Shown one piece after another: positions 59,845 to 64,000 of a stretch of 64,000 bases of DNA. Location: positions 48,900 to 112,899 of the forward strand of contig CAUYUJ010013891.1 of the NCBI GenBank assembly GCA_963575745.1. The letters are read 5' to 3'. Under the pieces are notes generated by a model. It was not told the DNA's origin. It did no database searches and was given only the letters and a program-made list of their open reading frames with translations. The DNA comes from Prorocentrum cordatum (lineage: Eukaryota; Sar; Dinophyceae; Prorocentrales; Prorocentraceae). Every line of letters begins with the position of its first letter. Within the stretch, counting starts at the first letter, position 1. The translations under genes and the position numbers were made by a program.

Positions 59845-60270
59845 GGGCTTGCGCCATTCTGCCGACCCCCAGCTGGGCTGTGGGTCTGGGGGTTCTTGGA
59901 TTGACATGGGGGTCTCTGGGGATAGGCGTCCTGGAGGGCTCGCTTGCGCCATTCCGCCGACCCCCAGCTGGGCTGATGGTCAGGGGCGTCTCAAATGAAA
60001 ATGAGGGTCTGTTGGGATACCTCTCAGAGGCCTCTTGGAGGGAGGGCTCGCTTACGCAATTCCGCCGACCCCCAGCTCGGCTGTGGGCCAGGGGCCTCTT
60101 AGATTAGCATGGGGGTCTCTCGGGGTGCCCCTCTGTGGCCTCTTGGAGGGCTCGCTTGCGCCATTCCGCCGACCCCCAGTTGGGCTGTGGGTCAGGGGCC
60201 CCATGGATGAACATGAGGATTTCTCGGGGTGCTTTACAGAGGCGTCTTGGAGGTCTCTTGGGGGCATCTG
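59845..60270 (+). repeat. About 105-bp tandem array, four copies, with family R words
   Basis: Units contain GCTTGCGCCATTCCGCCGACCC, CCAGCTGGGCTGTGGGTC and ATGGGGGTCTCTCGGGG. Unit starts lie near 59,848, 59,941, 60,050 and 60,158. Later units include CCTCTTGGAGG words, linking the array to family R. Confidence 0.8.
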
Positions 60271-60544
60271 GGAGGCTCCTGTGGGCCTCTTGCGGGTTTC
60301 TCGGCCTTGTTCCCAAAGGGTAGTTTTTTCTTTGGCCCTGAAGGCCCTTAGGGCCACGGGGGATCTTTGCTGGGGAGGGGGGGGGAGAGGGGTAGGGGGC
60401 GCCCCCGAGCCCGTGGGCCGCCAACCTCGCGACGCGGCGCGGCCGCCGCGCCGCGTGCTCCGGTGCTGAACAATCCTTGGAGGGGGGGGGATGAGGAGGA
60501 GGGGAGGGAGTAGAGGGGAGGAGGAGGAGGTGTTTGGCTTTTGA

Positions 60545-60680
60545 GTTTTCGGGCTGGTGGGGTTAGGGTTGGTTGGGTTCGGTTTCTGGGTTAGGGTTTA
60601 GGCCGGGGTCGAGGGCTAGGCGTTAGGCTAAGGGGCTAAGGTTTCGGGTTACGGTAATGGGGTCGGGTTAGGTCAGGGGG
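60545..60680 (+). repeat. Degenerate telomere-like tract 1
   Basis: GGGGTTAGGGTTGGTTGGG, GGGTTAGGGTTTAGGC, GGCGTTAGGC and GGGGTCGGGTTAGG words on the plus strand. These resemble degraded TTTAGGG/TTAGGG repeats. Followed by CAAGTCTCGAGCGGGGG (60,689-60,705) and a G/GGA-rich tract. Confidence 0.6.
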
Positions 60681-61059
60681 CAGGGGTCAAGTCTCGAGCG
60701 GGGGTTGAGGAGGGGGGGGGGGAGGAGGAGGAGGGGGAGGGTGGGGGGGTGAGGAGGAGGATGAGGATGAGGACGAGGAGGATACGTCGACCTCATCTTC
60801 ACTGCGAAGGCCCGCGTCGCGCCCGCGCGCGCGACGATGCGTGTTCCCCTTCTTTCTTTCGCATCTGGGGCCCCTTGCGGCAAAACGAAGACAAACTTAC
60901 GCATTTCTCCTGCCGCCAACCCCCTCATTCGAGGGGGAGTCAGGAGAACTGGACAAGTCTGTTTTTGTTTTGCCCCACGTGGTCCTAGGGCCCAGAAAAC
61001 ATCGCACGGGGGAGGAGGAGGAGGGGGGGAGGAGGAGAGGAGGGGATGATGAAAGGAGG

Positions 61060-61250
61060 AGGAGGGAGGTTGGGGTTAGGGTGGGGGTTAGGGGCTCGGG
61101 CTAAGGGGTTAGGGGGTCGGGTTCGGGCTAAGGGGTTAGGGTTAGGTTAGGGGTTAGGGTTTGGGCTGAGGGGTTAGGGGTACAGGTTAGGTTAAGGGTT
61201 CGGGGTTCGGGTTAGGGGTTCGGGCAAATGGTCAGGGCATGGGGTTAAGT
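61060..61250 (+). repeat. Degenerate telomere-like tract 2
   Basis: GGGTTAGGG-type words recur about ten times, mixed with GGGCTAAGGGG and GGGTTCGGG. The tract is followed by TAAGTCTCGAGCGGGGG (61,244-61,260) and a G-rich then GGA-rich tract, the same order as in tract 1. This indicates duplication of a telomere-like plus CTCGAG plus purine-tract module. Confidence 0.65.
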
Positions 61251-61267
61251 CTCGAGCGGGGGCCAAG

Positions 61268-61380
61268 GATGGGGGGGGGGCGGGGGGGGGGGGGGCGGGG
61301 GGGGGGGGGAGAAGGAGGAGGACGAGGACAAGGAGGGGAGGAGGAAGGAGAAGGACGACGACGAGGAGGAGCAGGAATAA
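61268..61380 (+). repeat. G-run / GGA-rich tract
   Basis: Runs of up to 13 G broken by single C (61,270-61,310), then AGGAGGACGAGGAC. Quadruplex-prone. Confidence 0.85.
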
Positions 61381-61524
61381 GACGACGCGTCGGTCTGCGC
61401 CCTCCTCCTTTTCTCCCCAGCCCCCTCCTCCCTCCTCCGCCCCTTCTCCGTCCGCCCCCTTCCTCTCCCCCTCGAGGTGGGTGGGGTGGGGGGGGGGCTG
61501 CGAGCAGGGCGCGCGCGCGAGGCG

Positions 61525-61690
61525 TGCAATTGCGCGCGTTTGCGCGCCTGGGGGGTGGCGCGTGCAAACGGCGTGCAATTGCACGCGTCTCGCTCGAGAC
61601 ATCCCGCGTGCAAGAGGGGCCGGGCGCGCAAGTGGCCCCTCGGAGGGGCCCCAGGGGGCGTGCAAGAGGCGTGCAATTGCACGCGCTCTT
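61525..61690. repeat. Cluster of GCGTGCAATTGCACGC palindromes
   Basis: GCGTGCAATTGC is at about 61,525-61,540 (right half GCGCGC), with full palindromes GCGTGCAATTGCACGC at about 61,570 and 61,667. A related TGCGCAATTGCGCG is at 219-232. These lie between the G-rich tract and the gene starting at 61,761. Confidence 0.75.
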
Positions 61691-61760
61691 CTTCAACGCC
61701 CCCCCGCAGCCATTCTGGGCTCAAGCTCTGAGGTTTGCGGGGGCGACCTTGGCTGTCAGC

Positions 61761-62375
61761 ATGGCCGCCCCTTCGGCTGACAGCCCACTCTGTCGGCTCG
61801 TTGCAGCGCGCTTGGAATGCATGGAGTGCTCGGCCACGAGCGGCCATCGCGACATCCCCGCCGTGGCGGCAGGGGTAGTCGAGAGCATCGTGAACCAGAT
61901 CATCATGTCCACGATCACCGTGGAGATCGGCACGGCCGTCGTCCATATGATCGGCCAGAACGGGGGGGTCAGCGCTGAGCAGAAGGTAAGGGCGTCCGAC
62001 GCCGTCGACACCAGGGCCAACATGATTTCTTCCGAGGGCGGCCGTCAGCAGGGCACCAGCGCGCCGAATCAGAACGCGATGCGCTTGCATTTTTACGTAG
62101 AGGAGGCGGGCTGGCACGTCTTTGCGGGGAGCGGGTCAACAGGCTCCAAGATCTACCGCGTGGCTGCCCTCATGATTCGCCTCCGCCTCGTGAAGGCCAA
62201 CTGCCCCACCTACGCCCGCGCGGCGGCGGTCGCGCTATATGCGCATGCCCCGTTGGCGCCGTCGCAGCTGTGCACGTGCACCAACAATCTGAAGAACTAC
62301 GTCCGCACGGGGTCCCACTGGGTTCAGAGGGGCCCGAGCGAGTGCCCGAGCTGCCTGGAGACCTTCAAGACCTAG
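61761..62375 (+). CDS. Probable lineage-specific gene with a C-terminal Cys finger, first part
   Basis: ATG at 61,761 (MAAPSADSPLCRLVAARLEC). CSATSGHRDIPAVAAGVVES, a helical middle and HFYVEEAGWHVFAGSGSTGS with YRVAALMIRLRLVKANCPTY look like a folded protein. LCTCTNNLKNYVRTGSHWVQ plus ECPSCLETFK (62,268-62,372) gives CTC...CPSC pairs, probably a zinc site. A TAG at 62,373-62,375 ends the frame, but the same frame is open beyond it to 62,912. I recall a multi-copy dinoflagellate family ending in similar NLKKY..SGSHWVHRGPSEC sequence; function unknown. Confidence 0.6.
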   Translation: MAAPSADSPLCRLVAARLECMECSATSGHRDIPAVAAGVVESIVNQIIMSTITVEIGTAVVHMIGQNGGVSAEQKVRASDAVDTRANMISSEGGRQQGTSAPNQNAMRLHFYVEEAGWHVFAGSGSTGSKIYRVAALMIRLRLVKANCPTYARAAAVALYAHAPLAPSQLCTCTNNLKNYVRTGSHWVQRGPSECPSCLETFKT

Positions 62376-63393
62376 AACCCTGCGCTGCACAACGAGGCCT
62401 GCGCTTCCGAGCCCCCAGTCCCTCCCAAGACCGACTCGGTGCAAGTTGCGATGATGAGCGGTGGCCCGTGCAGGAGCAACAGGGCGGGGGTCCGCCCCTC
62501 AACGCCCAAGGGGCCCATGAGGCAGATGTTCCCGTCATGTGACGCCGCGCCGCCTTGCATGGGGCAGCAGGTGGCCCAGCTCCAGCAGCATCAGCATCCT
62601 CAACAGGCTTGGGAATCTCAGCAGCAGGCGTTGCCGTGGCACGGCCCGCAGTTCGGAGCCCCCCCAGCTCGACCTGAATCAGGCGTCGGTTTTAGCGCAT
62701 GGCGTGCCGCCACTCCCTGGGATCCCTGCCAAGGCGTCGTCGAGCCAGTCCCTGAGCGTGCTCGACTCGCAGACGCCGCCTGGCGCGCGGCCTCCACCGC
62801 AGCAGGGGCAGCGCCAGCCTGGCGCGTCGCCGCAGCCTGCTTCGGAGCCGCCTGCCGCGGCTGCTCCAGCGGGCAAGGCGAACCAGTCCAGCCTTGCCGA
62901 CTTGACGAGTAAGATTAAACGCACGCTGGCTAAGCGCCCTGCCGCTGCGACCCACGGAGACGACGAGGGCGATGCGATGGAGGTAGACCCCTTCGAAGAC
63001 GAGGGCAGCGCTGTACTCCGCCGTCCCGCCATGCACCCGATGAAGACGATCAAGGCCAGGAGCGCGACAGGCACTCCCAAGATCAAGGCAGCGGCCAAGG
63101 CGAAGCTTTCGGCCTCGAAGGCATCGCCAACTTCGGGTTCCAACAGCCGCGGCCTGATTTTCCCCCCGAAGAGCAAGATCCCGCCCCGCTACTATGGAGA
63201 CGCGGCCATCTATGCGATGGAGAAGGCGCGCGCTTGGAGGGTGAAGCCAGGTCGTGGCCGCCGTGACGACTGGGCCTCCCCCTGGGGATCGGATCAGGCC
63301 TCGATGAAGACGCAGTGGTCGAAGTGGGTGGCCCTGGTGAAGGGCATCTGCAATAACCCGCAGAAGTGCAAGGAGCGCGCTCGCTACCGCTAG
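62376..63393 (+). CDS. Downstream part of the same reading: Gln/Pro-rich linker and basic C-terminal domain
   Basis: Directly after the TAG the same frame reads NPALHNEACASEPPVPPKTD and a Gln-rich stretch (VAQLQQHQHPQQAW). At a C7 run (about 62,657-62,663) the protein-like reading moves to the frame of 62,539-63,393: SEPPQLDLNQASVLAHGVPP, a Pro-rich region, DLTSKIKRTLAKRPAAATHG, a Lys-rich segment and the conserved-looking end IPPRYYGDAAIYAMEKARAW, then WSKWVALVKGICNNPQKCKE, stopping at 63,393. Either one gene carrying a nonsense codon and a frameshift, or a gene with introns. Confidence 0.5.
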
Positions 63394-64000
63394 GCTGGCC
63401 CGTCTTTCTCTTCCCAGTTGCTCGGGTCTGGCCAGCAGCTGGCTGTTCGAATGCGCCCCAGAGCGCATGCGTGTCCATGGTGCAGGCTGGTGGGGTAGGT
63501 CTGCGCTGCTCGAGTTTTGGCGGCAGTGAAGTTGGACATGCATGATGCCTTTTCGGCCCCAGACACCTAGCAATAAGTAGCTGAAAATGACATGCCGCAC
63601 CAAACGAAACAGACATACCCACCATGCACACATCTACATTTACACTAACACACCAACGACAACTAACTACAGAAAACAACCGTGACACGAACTTCACAGT
63701 GATAAGAATCGGCTGGTGGCGATCCGCGGTGAGCAAGCCCCGAGCGGGAGTTCAGCATAGCGAGGTGTGTATATATACATATATATGTAGAGATATGGTG
63801 AGAGAAGGTCTCGAGTACCATTGCGTCAGCTACATCGAATGCGGGGGCGCCTCGAGCGGGAGTTCAAATGAGGCAGCTTCGAGCGCGTCCGGACACAAGC
63901 CTTAAGTCAGACAAAATCAACGAGTTGGGCAGTGTGTTGCCGATCAGACGCTGCTCATCAGTGCACCTTCCCTCGCCCTTTCGCCCTCTCTCCGCCCATC
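63394..64000. other. No recognisable gene; short repeats
   Basis: CGAGCGGGAGTTCA occurs twice (about 63,739 and 63,856), a TATATATACATATATATG run lies at about 63,770-63,787, and an A/C-rich patch covers 63,600-63,690. No coding evidence. Confidence 0.4.

Noticed and set aside
60545-61250. A true chromosome end
   Set aside because: Telomere-like words are degenerate, occur twice internally and are followed by coding-like sequence.

Overview
The window reads as nuclear DNA of a dinoflagellate. Coding-like stretches are GC-rich, most of the sequence is mobile-element debris and tandem repeats, and the Ty1/copia-like polyprotein has the protease, methyltransferase-like, integrase, RT, RNase H layout I associate with dinoflagellate genomes. 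That assignment is inference from composition and remembered families; no rRNA, tRNA, spliced-leader or organelle gene was recognised, and no promoter or terminator could be called.

Layout. 0-5.7 kb: copies of an interspersed repeat built from GGCCGTCTTGG-like words (called family R here) around a minisatellite of about 3 kb. 5.6-14 kb: one decayed copia element on the plus strand. 14.3-17 kb: two family R copies, a polypyrimidine/polypurine hairpin, a foldback element and a 42-bp array. 18-23.2 kb: three LINE remnants. 24.3-26.2 kb: a compound satellite with a GAGGCT core. 26.3-28 kb: a fourth LINE remnant. 28.4-33.4 kb: TGG, GAT and CAT tracts, another family R copy and a higher-order satellite.

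34,813-50,416 is the centrepiece: a 15.6-kb tyrosine-recombinase (DIRS/PAT/Ngaro-type) retrotransposon on the minus strand. It carries split direct repeats in the order A1 - coding - B1 A2 - B2. Its internal B1/A2 junction is identical to the junction made by joining the element's two ends, as expected for a circular DNA intermediate. Four overlapping long ORFs encode membrane segments, a Gag-like region with a Cys/His finger, reverse transcriptase (DD), RNase H (D-E-D-D), a C5-methyltransferase-like segment and a tyrosine recombinase (R-K-HxxR-W-Y). Removing the element fuses the flanking reading frames at 34,812 and 50,417 in frame, so it appears to have split an older coding sequence.

The sequence on both sides of that insertion (33.4-34.8 and 50.7-55.9 kb) is peppered with one oriented 12-mer, CCGCAGTTGCGG, in all coding frames; I saw none inside the element. 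The right flank contains a frame-disrupted DDE transposase in which one frameshift is an 8-bp duplication within such a 12-mer. 56.2-64 kb holds two probable lineage-specific zinc-finger-like genes, a 12-bp array, a 105-bp array, two degenerate telomere-like modules and a second palindromic motif, GCGTGCAATTGCACGC.

Most coding sequence is mobile-element derived. The only candidates for host genes are 57.4-58.8 kb and 61.8-63.4 kb, and both show a frame disruption as read.
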